Shown here: positions 12,537-24,335 of the stretch, piece by piece
Layout: every line of letters begins with the position of its first letter
Position numbering within the stretch: the stretch's first letter is position 1
Assembly: GCA_903813345.2 (NCBI GenBank)
Contig: CAIIXF020000010.1
Location: 20,285,181-20,349,180, forward strand
Source of the DNA: Owenia fusiformis
Taxonomy: Eukaryota > Annelida > Polychaeta > Sabellida > Oweniidae
Reading direction: 5' to 3'
DNA: 64,000 bases
Program-made: the position numbers and the translations under genes
Notes under the pieces: generated by a model
Database searches by the model: none
Seen by the model: only the letters and a program-made list of their open reading frames with translations
What the model was told of the DNA's origin: nothing

Positions 12537-12745
12537 CAGGGTACAGTTAAGTTGCAAATGGAGCGGGTATTATTTATCTCTGTCCATTGGGCTTTTCTGG
12601 TAATAAATACTAATAATATTGCAAACTACTCGATGAATCTATACAATGTATAGTCGAACACTTGGAATATATTTAAAATCTAGTATACCTTCAGAACCTA
12701 TGGAAATAAACAAACGTCCTCCATTTGCAACTTCGCTGTAGCCTG
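12537..12745. mobile_element. Short TA-flanked MITE
   Basis: A 209-bp element bounded by TA on both sides. The left end starts CAGGGTACAG and continues AAGTTGCAAATGGAG; the right end is the diverged complement of this (arms about 32 bp, roughly 80 percent alike). There is no coding capacity. A TA target site is typical of Tc1/mariner-derived MITEs. Another end of the CAGGGTG type, without a partner, is at 12070. Confidence 0.65.
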
Positions 12746-15700
12746 TATTTCTTTTAAAGAAGTACAGGATACAGTATGGGGGTATAGTAGTGTGATAATG
12801 TTAGATCAGTAACATCCATACCTTGATCTGTTGATGTAGTATTGCTTCAAGACCCTGGACTATCTACTCTCACAACTTTGACGTTCTAAATCCAAGTTAC
12901 ACTTTTCTTCTTACGTAACTCAACATCCTCCAAATTCACTCAATCGAACAAATGTGATCCTATCGTAAAATGCAAATCGTTTTAGATTCAAAGTCGATCT
13001 TTATAAATGTACGCAATTTCGTACCGCCATGTCACGAATTAACTGCCTGGTAAAACAACTGGATCGATGGGGTAGAGATTTTATAAGCACAATATATATA
13101 GTTCCAATATGAGACCCACAGACAAAGCAGTATTATGTTTACCGTAAAACGATCGTAGATGGTTGAGGTATAGCATTGCATTGTACACACATTAATCGAT
13201 TAGAAATGAGTTGCATCAATTGTTTAGTATTCCTGGTAGACCATGGTCGATCAATGCACAAATAACAACAGTAATAGTGTGATAGAATGATTTTAAAGAC
13301 ATTTTTGATCAATAAAGATGGTTAAATTCCGTGGCATTATTTCACTAATTTAGACAGCAACAACGACCCCAATGGTAACTTGACATACACTCCCCTCCAT
13401 AAGTTTAGCAACATCCCCCCCCCATAAGCTTACGTCTTAAAGCCCCTCTATTTTGCAAAATAAAGGCGACAGTGCTTACAGCTGTTCATTCGCTCAGCTC
13501 ATAACTCAGAGGTTCTGGGAATAAATTATTTCCATGTTCTGTGTGCAACATTTTATAAAAAAGAAGTGGAGCATTTCGTATTTAAATTCCGGCAAATGGG
13601 TAGATTGTCATATTGAGAAAACGACTTAGTAACTCTAACGCATGCAGGGGGTATTTAAATGAATATAAAAAAACAGACGCTGGATCAGCAATATGACGTT
13701 ACACCACAGTGGAAACATAGGCCTAATACACTGATACTAAATTACTTTCTTCAATTCTCCTGCATTTCTAGTGCACGCCCACACATCATACTTGACGCAT
13801 AAATAATGTATATTTCCTTTGAGACTGGCAACATCTTGCACCCCTATCATAATAAATAAAAAAAATACAAAAAAATTCAATACATAACATTATCAAACGT
13901 TTTAGTTTCTTTTTATCATATCAATATGAATATGTTTTCTACTGAAGAGCAGTCAAATGAAGAACAACTCACGAGGCAAGTTTCTCAAGTCTGCACATAA
14001 CATTTGATCTTTTGTAGTTTTCTTGGGTCATTTGATATTTCTTGCAAACATATACAATGATCCAAGGAGAAGGACTAAGATCATGAACCAGCTAGGTATC
14101 AAGATGACAAAAATCACAACGAGGTTGCAGTTACAAAATTGTAATAAAAGTTACAGACGCCACGCAAAGACGCTGAGTAACGTCACAAGAGTAGTGGCTG
14201 TACTAATATGACGCCATTAATTGACGGGAATATAAATAATGACATATATGGACAAACAAATTCAGTGATTACTTATTTGGACAATCTGGGGTGTTCATAA
14301 AATGATCATATATGGTAATAATAAACACAAATGTATTTGATATTTTAAAATCAACAATAATTATTTTGATGACATAAATAATTTATTTTGAGCACATATA
14401 CATTTATCGAATGACAAGTACATACTTCATTTTCTGGTTTCATCTGAAATAATTTGTTTTTTAATTCCAATCAGGTTTTGGATTTTTATACTTTGTAGTC
14501 TTAGATTACAGTGTTACCATAGTTAAACAATTCTGTTAACAATTATTGCATGAGGTTTCGTACTGTAGACTGTATTAATGGAAAGGATCAACAAGTAGGT
14601 TTCATTCTTTGAATATTGCACACATTTTGACATATGAAAAGTTATTAGAGTCAATTCATAACCCCGGAGAGCAGTTTGAGAATCGTTATAATTGTTTTGT
14701 TATTTCATTTATTTCAGTGGTATCAGTTATATCAACGTGAACATTTGTTGTTAGAAATCATCTTAGCTCCAAAATGAGCAATACAAATGTAGATACTTTT
14801 TCAGAAAGTATAGCTAGATATATAAAATGATTCTCAAGTAGCTGTCTGGGGTACTATTATGTACATGTATGGAATCATGATTTACATCATATTGTGGCAA
14901 TACATTGGCTTAATACACAACTGGAAAAGGGACTATGTCATTTTTATATGACTAATTTTAAATGGGGGAGGGGGGGGGTGGTATATTAGCCATGTTTCAT
15001 TATAGAGAAACAGTGACTGACTGATAATGTAATTGCAATGTTTTATAAGACCATATTAAATTAATCAAGATAAACATCAGTATATTAATACCCAGAAAAA
15101 AGTGACTTGATCAAATGGGAAAATACATAGAAGTATTTATGTGGGCTGATATTAAAAGCAGTAAACCCAGGGACACCATTCACTCTGCTTGAAGTAAACT
15201 AAATTCAGTTAGCATGGATCTTTAGAGTTGCGGGAATAATCCTCTAAAACACCTCGTGACAATTTCAATATCAGTAATAGACACATGTATGTTACTATCC
15301 TTTCTCTATATCTCCTTGTGTTTCATTAACAGAAGCTTAGAATTAGAATCTAGTGTTCTCTTACATGATTTAATGGTATTTGTGACTACAACAACTGATG
15401 TAAAGGATAATGTTTTTTTTATTATTAACCCCCTTGTATACACAGCTCGGGTCTGATGGTACCATACAGTGCTGTTTTGGCTACGGAACCATCTATGGTA
15501 TCTATGGTACCATAGACTAAAATGGTACCGTACTGTACTGTGAACACTGTACAACACCATACTTGAGCAGTACTGTATATGGGACCATACTCTTAATGTA
15601 CCGTATGGTACCGTAATTTTAGAGTGGGGATGAGCGGTGTATATATACACATGAAAGGCCATACTGACACATAGGCTGGTACATACAAGCATTAAACATA

Positions 15701-16145
15701 ATCTCCCTCAATCACATTCATGAGAGGGATTCAAAGTGCATACTTTAAGAAGTATTATAAAGTAATGATACGTGTTATCAAGCTATGTAAAAAGGAGATT
15801 CACATATATGCTATACAGGCAGTATAGCTTATTTTGAGCTATTGAGAAGCATTACACATCTGTTACCCACATCAGAAAATTTTTATGAGAAATCATTAAA
15901 TAAAATTTTTGTATAATGGTACTTGGCATGTTCGACATTTGTTTAGCATGAACTATTTTAAAGACAGATATGTCTGAGTGTTATATACAAATTCTGTATC
16001 ATACTGCTTGAAAATTTGTTTCACATGAGTCAGTCAGATCACGAAAAAATTTCACCATCATTAAATAAACTATATCGTCTCATCTATTCCAGCTTCCCCA
16101 AATTGTATCTTTCATTTTGTAAATCCAGCATTTAAAATAATCAGT
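12746..16145. other. Intergenic, 3' of STX18
   Basis: No gene is seen. About 14150-14175 holds a fragment (TTACAGACGCC) of the 2625-3461 repeat family. About 15455-15620 is a cluster of GGTACC/GGTACCGTA palindromes. C- and G-runs occur near 13415 and 14966. The STX18 3' UTR must lie near the right edge, but no convincing polyadenylation signal was fixed. Confidence 0.4.
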
Positions 16146-19100
16146 CTAGTTATTATACCAGTCCAGGAACAACAACGAAAATGTTAGCACCACGAGGAAA
16201 AATAGTATCCAAACTCGGAAACCAGCATTATTTTTCATTGCCTGAAAAAATAGAATTTGATATATTTAGCAATTCATTACAGGGTGAGCCAAAAAAAGTA
16301 ACCCAGACAAATGAAACTAACTCTGTCTTCCAACATGGATTTGAAATCATATTTGGCACAATTAAATCTTGTTCAATGTTCCTTATCCACTGCATTGCAT
16401 GGCCACTTAGTGTTTTGTGATATATTGGAGACTACATAAAACATAATAAAAATTGTATAACATTATGACATTGTAAAGAAGGCATACAAACGCAAAATGT
16501 CACCACTTGCCATCTGTTACAGAAGCCGAATATCGACCATCGAACACATACTGCTAAAGGCTAACTATCGAACACCATCCACAAAAAGGCTGGAGACTAT
16601 TACAATATGTCAACGCTTCTTGTGGCGACGTAATAAATCTTGGATGCTAAGTTGGACATACTGTATAAAAACCAAGATATCAACTCAATATTGATTAATT
16701 TCATGAACATATACTCAATATTAATACTGTATATATAAGGGGCTCATACCTCTCTAATTTCTTCATTTGCATCTTTTATATTCTCAGTTGAGCTGACCAC
16801 AGTGTCTGCTATCCTATCAATATCTTTTTCTTGTTCTAGAACCTTTTCAGTGAATATCTCCTGGAGTCTTGATATCTCAACAACTTTCCCTTCTATTTGC
16901 CTGCAAATGAAAATTATTATTAGTTGGTATCCAGCAAACCACACACTGGACTTCATACTACTCAACATTCAATTCTATTAGAGCCTTATTGAGTCATCTA
17001 CATATTATATACACGTTTGAGCCCGACTGAATATGAGTATCATATGTGTCACTTACCTCACTTCATCCACCATACTATTCATTTCTTCAAAGAGTTGCTC
17101 ATTCTCTGCCTGAAACTAAGAGATATAGAAATGCTGAATAATAATATGTATACACAGGGTGGGTCAAAAATTGTCAATCTTTTTTACATTTTGTACATTT
17201 ACATCTGACCAGTTAAGTGGGGAAATTTACCAAGATACACAGAGTGCAATTTAAGGAGGTTTACAAATGCCCAATTAAAGATGCAGTATACAATACGTTA
17301 CTCTCAATTTATAGCACTGAAAGCAGGGAATTTGTGACTTATTCACTGGTACATGTAAGTCTTTTATAGTGAATATGTGTTACTCTAAAGTCCAGGAGGG
17401 TCTTGATTGTGCTATCCTATGGTAACGGGCTTAACAGAGGGATATATAGGAAGATATGGGCCAATAAAAGAAGGCAATTTACCAATTGAACTTCTTCAGG
17501 GCTGAGTTCCTCCTCATTGGCACTGTCATCATCATCAAACACTGGTATACTGGGCACCCTCTTTGGCTCAGTAGTGGCTTCTGAATCTGAAAAGAAAAAC
17601 AATGGATACTTTCTCTGGTTTGGGAGGAAATGAATCAAACTTTTTAAATTTGCTAAATTGGTATTCCTCCAGACAATCAAGTTAACCAGGGGTTTGGTCA
17701 AGGGAAATTTACTGCTTTAAATGCAAATGCTTACACTTTGGAATGCTTGAACCTAGTTATTATAATTTTCATCTTTAAATAATTTCACTTTTATGTTGTT
17801 CAGAGAATTTAATTTAATTTTATTTATATTGTACATGTAAACTGTATATTGAAGATTAATAAAATGAATAAGCATATTTTCTAGTTTTGTCACTCCCATA
17901 CTGCCAGGATCTAAAATTTGGTGGAGGAAATATGATTTAGTGAAATACCACTTTCATATGACCTCATATTTAAAGATTCAATCGAAAAAGACCTGAATCA
18001 TTTATTCTGCAAAACTTGCATCATGGCTACGCCCATGACCATACATAATATTCTCAGTCAGGTTGGTTTACATTATTCAATTTTAACATTAGCCCATTTT
18101 GACATTATAGTCTCAACAAACCTTTAGTTTCTGCATCTTTAATATCTGTTTCTTTGTCTGTTTTAGCCTCATTCAACTCTGACTTCTTAGACCTCTTGTG
18201 CTCAGGTTCCAAACGAGAACTGCAATTCAAAGAAAACCTTTTTCGTAGTCAATAAGTTTCTTCAAAATGATCATAATGGACTCTAATGGACAAAACCAGA
18301 GAAATATGATATATTTGATGAGTGAAAAGGTAACAGATTAATGGAAAGCAAAGAAATTACAGTACACTGCAATAGGTCCATAATGATTCAATATTAAGGT
18401 GGTCCAGCTACAGATTTTTAAGACAACTTGCATGTGAATATGTGGAATTATGATTCATGAGAAAATGCATATAGGGACATACCATTACAAGTTCATGAAA
18501 AAATCTGAAGCTTAACCTCCTCTACGAACGGCTTGCTGCAGAACAGCAGAAATTTTAATTTAAAAAATGATTTTTGAAGGGCCATGTGCAAATATCTATT
18601 AACTAAAATGTTTTCATAAAGAAAAATCCAAAATGACTCATAACATTGCATTTCATTTGAGTTACAATCTCACATAGACACCATAGGGATATACATGTGG
18701 TAGGCTTATGTAATTTGATATTTTAAGGTAGAAACAACTCCCCATATTAATCTCACAGGAACTGGTATCTTTATCCAGGCTAGGACGACAGACAGTTCAA
18801 GCCAGCGCAGGGCTTTTATCGAGTTAGTTGCATTAAATTCATTATTACTTACATACGTTTCCTGTCCACAACTCTCTTGACTCGGATTGCTCTTTGCTCA
18901 CTGTACATCTTACATACAACTGAAGGCAAAAACACATGAACTTATGATATGTACAGTATATTGTTGCAGTATTTTGTAAATCAGGATGGCCCCTCTAAAC
19001 AACCTTCAATGTACATCCTTAACTTGGAATTTTCTTTTAAGCGTAAAATATTTTCCATGACTTAAAAACTTTTTTACTTTTTCACCCGCATGCCAACAAC

Positions 19101-21765
19101 TAATCAATGTTTATTTCAATCATATAATATCCTTGAAAATTTGAGATTACTCTTTACTTTTGACTATTCACAAAATTCAAAATGTTTCGGATGACTGGTA
19201 GGAACTCATAACAGGACTACTTGGTGGTAGGCTTATTACTTAATATGTAAATCAATATATTGGTATAAAGGTGCTGTAAAATCGCCCATATTGGAAATGG
19301 CTTTTATTTATTTGAAATATGCATTGTTTTAATTTTTTGCAATAATGTGGTTGCATAACTTGTTTCACAATTTGCATTTTCCACCATATAATTTTATATT
19401 TTTTGCTGCATAATTTCAATCTCTAACCTGCATAATTCTAGGATATGTGAGAGTCCAAAGAATATGATTAGGAGAGATACATACGTTTAAGGTAATTGTC
19501 CATCAGTTTAAATACAGCTTGCCTATGATCCCTAGTCTGCTCGGAAACATTGTTCTCATTACCTAAATGAAATAAAGGTAATTTCATATACATTATGTTC
19601 ATCAAAATTCCTTATATTTAAGGCCAATAGCCAGGTGGATTTCAGGCTCTAGAGTCAATTTCATGGGTTAAGACTTTCTCTGATGATTCTATTTTCGAAT
19701 TATGCATGAAGGTCCATTCAAAGTCGCCTATTAAAAAATTGGTAGGGTAAACAATATGTCAAAGTTGTTTGATCTCATCCTAGAAGCAATATTTTGTCAC
19801 TTGTATCTTGTCTGAATATTATAACAATTCCTTACTTGATTGTTTTAGTGACTGAATAGCAGCAGAGCATGTTTTCATGAATGATTGGGCATCTTCATCT
19901 ATCTGGTCTCGTTCAGCATCAGTCATACCAGACTTGTCACTCTTTATATAACTGAAACAATCATTGTCACTCTTTATATAACTGAAATAATCATTGTCAC
20001 TCTTTATATAACTGAAATAATCATTGTCACTCTTTATATAACTGAAATAATCATTGTCACTCTTTATATAACTGAAATAATCATTGTCACTCTTTATATA
20101 ACTGAAATAATCATTGACACTCTTTATGTAACTGCAATAGTCAACTATAAGGTTTGAGTAACTGACTTTATTATTAAGAATTATTTTGAGAGATATGGCA
20201 CTTCATTTTATCAATCCTAAAAGGGTAAGTTATGGATTGCATTCATTAAACCATATATTCTTGTCAAGAATGCAAGAAATGTTGGTGATCTCCAAAGTAT
20301 TAGAGCAACCAGGTACTGCACCAACATGCAGAAAATTTGAGAATTACATGCAAAATGCAAACCTTTTGGAAACCTGTTTGCGCACTGTCATAATGCTGAT
20401 AGGTAGATTAGGATTTTGCACTAGCAAAAACTGGTTGAAATTTGGAAACTAAAAATCTGTCACTTCACAGTCACTTGACAGTGCAGTTTACAATAAAATT
20501 GAAAACAAAAGCTGTTTTCTTGTAACTAGGCTGTTTGAAATCATGAGTATGAAATACATGTGTTAAACTGCCCTACCTAGATGGGTTGATATAATCTTTT
20601 CTATGGGTCTGCAGAAAGTCTCTAAGTTGTGTTATGCTATTTATCTGAAAATCAAATTTAAATATGAATATTCTGAAAAATGTAAAAGCTTAACAATTAT
20701 CAGCTGAATAGGTTATCAAGTTTCATGACTTGGATGCCATGAGAGTTACACCAGTATACATGAATGTCACACCAAATTGCAAATGTGAGTTCCCAAGAAC
20801 CAAGATACATGTACATTTAGATGTGTAGCAGCCTTGGATAGCAAGTTGCTACAACAGCATAGCTAGTACAATGTAGCTACACATGAGTATGCCCTTTTAA
20901 ACAGCTCTGTCATAACATTAGGCTTTGGATTTTAAGTCTTGGGTTTGAATCTAGCTACTGATATTGTAGCTAGCTGAATAAGAAATTCAGCTACGAGATC
21001 ACAAATGTAATTTTTACCAAATAACTTATAACAACATTCTACTTTTAAAAAATGTTAATTATGGTGATGAAGTAGAGTACAACATGTACTACAAACCTGA
21101 GTGTGTTTATCTTCAGTTTATCACCATCAAATATCCCAAATATTGTGTTTTAATTTGCTTTGATTTGCATGCAACTTTTTGCATAAGATTTCCCATGATG
21201 CATTATCATCTCATGCAAATGTCACATGATCAATTATGATTGATATATTTTTTACATTGGATCCGTGAATATAATTATATGCATGTGTTTTTGATAAACA
21301 ATGTGGACCTTTTATCTCCGTTGTAAGCAGAGTAAAATCAGACTTCAGAGTGCGGATTTCAAATTTCTCAATTTCACATGTCAACCCCAGATCTCGGTGA
21401 TCATAATACAAAAATAATGCACCATTTTTGGAACTATATGTGAAATACTACTGTCTGAATTATAACGACACTGTAGATCATATACATGTACAAACGTGTA
21501 AGATGGCTAAGATACATGTATGAATGCATTTTTCATATGATACAAATCTATTGTACTCAGTTATTTTTGGTTTTATTAACATACATGAAAGGTTTTATAC
21601 TAAAATTACATGTATACTCACCACTTCCTTTGATTTCTTAGAAAATTCAGTTTTCACTTTTGCATGGGGAAAGATATGATTTTTATCAATTTCAAGACCC
21701 TGTGACTTCTGTCGAGTTTTCACTGCCTTGACAGTTGCTTTGAACAAATTAGTGATATCTGCCAT
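16146..21765 (-). CDS. STX18: Syntaxin 18 (ER Qa-SNARE), complete, ten coding exons
   Basis: Syntaxin 18 is the ER-resident Qa-SNARE for Golgi-to-ER retrograde fusion. Ten exons join in frame: 21622-21765, 20577-20644, 19836-19951, 19485-19562, 18853-18919, 18122-18219, 17483-17586, 17057-17115, 16750-16900, 16146-16241. Together they make 981 nt, 326 residues (human about 335). Seen: N-terminus [32 protein letters not shown] and ERDQID in the N-terminal helical domain, an acidic linker ([16 protein letters not shown]), then the SNARE motif with [15 protein letters not shown] and the zero-layer Gln of LEQEKDID. The tail anchor is [20 protein letters not shown], then WYNN and stop. The very short lumenal tail fits the family. 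The exon 5 donor is the downstream GTAAGT, chosen because it restores DRKRISRLEPE. The exon 3 acceptor lies in a seven-copy 30-bp repeat. Confidence 0.95.
16280..16420. mobile_element. Single CAGGGTG-type element end
   Basis: In the last STX18 intron the sequence TTACAGGGTGAGCCAAAAAA resembles the outer end of the TA-flanked elements seen elsewhere in the window. No matching inverted end was found, so it is a fragment or a chance match. Confidence 0.3.
16497..16631. repeat. Short copy of the ATGTCACCAC repeat family
   Basis: Starts ATGTCACCACTTGCC, contains GTTACAGA-GCC and a degenerate CGAACACCATCC-type tract, and ends with a diverged GTGGCGACGT hairpin after ACAATATGTCAAC. The order of parts matches the 3' portion of the element at 2625-3461, so it is a short member lacking the long internal repeat. 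It lies in the last STX18 intron. Confidence 0.5.
19936..20145 (-). repeat. Seven-copy 30-bp tandem repeat carrying the STX18 exon 3 acceptor
   Basis: Seven 30-bp units, five of them almost identical, start at 19936, 19966, 19996, 20026, 20056, 20086 and 20116. The unit at 20116 is the most diverged. On the gene strand each unit contains TTTCAG (TTGCAG in the diverged one) followed by the first bases of exon 3 (TTATATAAAGAGTGAC). The unit length is a multiple of three and, in the STX18 frame, reads [10 protein letters not shown] without stops. Use of an outer acceptor would therefore insert 10 to 60 residues in frame. Confidence 0.9.
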
Positions 21766-21862
21766 TTCTATATATAGTTGTATCACTTATGATCTAATTA
21801 TAGATAGATTGGTAAAGAAATTATAGAGATAAACGTAAAAATACTCCAACAACTTAGTTTTT

Positions 21863-22437
21863 TCGAGGTCTCCTCTGCCGAAGGCAGCGCAAGTAGGAGC
21901 GTAGCGACTACTTTGCGGGAGACCTCGAACCATTGATCACGTTTGCTCCTGTAATTATTCACTTCTTCACCTCTTTAAAATGTGATTTCAATCAGTTGAT
22001 CAAATTTTCGGACTTTGACCTCAAATTCAAATATTAATATTTTTAAGAAAAAATACTGACTCATTATTATATTTTTAAAAGTCTTTCAAACAAAGTGAAA
22101 TGAAGCCAAAATCAGCTAAAATTATGCAATGTCGTAAAATGGCGTTACTGGAATATGATGCAATCACCTGTGACGTCATACACGTATTGCCACATCAACA
22201 ACTAAACAAACAATTAATATAGACTTCACTGATTGGTTTAAGATTCTTCGCATCATTTGTGACGTCATAAACATGTTACCCAACCAACAACTAAACAAAT
22301 AACAAATAGGCATAGAGGTTCGTTCAGTGCCACGCTCTTGAATCACTTATAAACAGGATAATCAACAGATATATGATAGGGTCAGTAATTTTTTTGACTT
22401 GGAGACCTCGACTCGAGGAGTCTGCTGCATTTTCTTG
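21863..22437 (+). mobile_element. Possible non-autonomous Helitron-like element
   Basis: The stretch begins TCGAGGTCTCC, contains a GC-rich imperfect hairpin (about 21867-21928), and ends with the short hairpin GACTCGAGGAGTC followed after about 11 bases by CTTG and a host T. This layout parallels the better element at 39039-40100. However, CTTG is not the canonical CTRR end and the base before the left TC is T, not A. It lies between divergent STX18 and MPPED, close to the STX18 start. Confidence 0.4.
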
Positions 22438-23889
22438 TTAACTTCCACGTCAGCCATGACAGATGTGACGAACAAAATATTGACAAAGTTTCAAGAGGTT
22501 TATTCTAAAAAAAGCATATTTAATCATAATTTCTTACTAATATTGTAATTAAAACTTGGACGATATTTATCATTTTAAGATTTTAGCTTTTTGATATATG
22601 AAATCTACTTTTTGTAAAGAACATTTATCAATCCATTCGTGTGTCATGATTTACATTTTTCGGAAAATTTTTTTTTTTCAAAATATTCCCAAAAGAAAGT
22701 GAATTTTAACGTATAATGTAAGTATTTTTCCTAATATCACATTTTAACTAAACTCTTGTATATCCAATGATATCATTTTATAACTTTGTTTTGAAATCAT
22801 ATGCCAGATAGAATACATATTAACGATTCAATTTAATTGTACTCTATTATCGCCCATATTTTCCATTTTTCCAAAAATTGACCAGTCACGAAGGAGTTAA
22901 CGAGTGAGAATTTAGAGCACATGAGAGAGCACAAATTGAATTTACAGTACAAGAGTCGAACTCCCGAGGAAACATCGTCATATGCAACACAACCACAATT
23001 TTATTATAGAGATTATACGATTGTGACATCTTCGACTTGCAAGGTTTTATAAGTTGGAGCAACTGAAACCTTGTGAATTAAGATCGAAGATTCGATTGTG
23101 ACCGGGGCCTATGGGGGTTCACGCTAAATAATTTGGGTAGGTATGTGCAGCCAAGCCATTTTGGCTTAGGGCATAAACCATGGAAACTGAGAGGAAAAAA
23201 ACATGGAAAATTTGTCGAAGAGAGAGCCTTTTCAGTCAAAAATCAGTTTTTCTACAAAAAATTGTAATGAATCGGTAAAATCAGTTGGCGGGGTCTGGGA
23301 CAAATCGCTAAAAAAGTGGATTTTGTAGTTAATACATGTATACCAATATTTCAGGAAATCTACTCTATTTTAAAAGTCTGATATACAGTGTGCATGGAAA
23401 CTTTCAATCTTGAGGGGAAATTGACATGGAAAAAATGCTCAAAAAGGGGGTCTTTGGCGCGGCACATAGGTATTCAGAAGTATATTGGAGTGAAACCCCT
23501 TGACCGGGGCCGTGAATTAGTATTGTGAATGTTTGTTTCTGTCATGCGCGTTGAGCACCCTACATATAAAACCCTTAATTTATTTAGGAATACAACACAG
23601 GGGGCGGTTAATAGTTTTAATTTTACTGTGTGTATCTTTGTATTCATTGTTTTTGGATTTATATTATAATTAATAAATCATATTTTAGCCCAGAACAAAG
23701 TTGTTGGTTATTTATAGACAAAAATAAACTTTACTTTATTTTCCCCTACTGTTTCCTATATCATTGAAATTGATTAGTTGTACTATCAATCGAGATACTA
23801 TCAATAGTCTATTGAGCTATCAACATATTTTCTAAAATAATTGCTTTCTAACTTTGTTAAAATACAGATTTCAAATTTAATTATATAGA
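22438..23889. other. Intergenic between divergent STX18 and MPPED
   Basis: No exon is recognised. A segment at 23026-23090 is the reverse complement of a segment at about 330-396, marking a dispersed repeat. The upstream non-coding exon and promoter of the MPPED gene must lie here or just beyond, but I cannot place them. Confidence 0.4.
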
Positions 23890-23897
23890 GTGTATAC

Positions 23898-24270
23898 TAG
23901 AGATGTCACAGAACAAAGAAAAATCGGAACGGTTCGGAACATTTTGCTTCGGAATGGAACAATTTCAAACGGTTCGGAACAGAGTGACTGCGTGTATAAG
24001 ATTAAAATAAGTTGATCATCTAGGTCTATTTGGTAGGGAAAAGCTCTTCAAAACTCTTCAATGAGAATGAGTGAAAAGAATGAGCCTCTTTTGGTTCAAA
24101 ATATTGAAAGAAAAATGCTGTTTTGTGGCGACTTAAGGGCCAAAAGTTGTGAAGGGGTAAAATGTTCTTGTTCCGAAACCGAACCGAAATTCTCAATTTG
24201 TGTTCTGTGTTCCGTTCCGAGGGCATAATTCCACGGATCAGAACAAAATCGGGTATCCGTGACACCTCTT
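23898..24270. mobile_element. hAT-type MITE with exact 8-bp target duplication
   Basis: A 373-bp element flanked by GTGTATAC on both sides (23890-23897 and 24271-24278). Inverted ends are TAGAGATGTCAC and GTGACACCTCTT (complement, with mismatches). The interior is rich in CGGAACGGTTCGGAAC-like and complementary GTTCCG motifs. An 8-bp duplication and short inverted ends are the hAT superfamily pattern. No transposase is present. It ends only 60 bp before the acceptor of the MPPED first coding exon. A related 67-bp copy is at 56716-56782. Confidence 0.8.
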
Positions 24271-24335
24271 GTGTATACTTATTCATTTGGTGGATGTACA
24301 GTACTGAAATGTACTTCACTTTATTTTCAGTGACG

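Noticed and set aside
15306-15692. 128-codon minus-strand frame
   Set aside because: Lies over the GGTACC palindrome cluster; composition is repeat-like and it has no splice support or family resemblance.
17156-17215. CACAGGGTGGGTCAAAAATT as a transposon end in an STX18 intron
   Set aside because: No TA immediately before the end and no inverted partner; left as a chance or relic match.
19885-20157. Plus-strand frame [10 protein letters not shown] repeated
   Set aside because: It is the antisense shadow of the 30-bp STX18 repeat.
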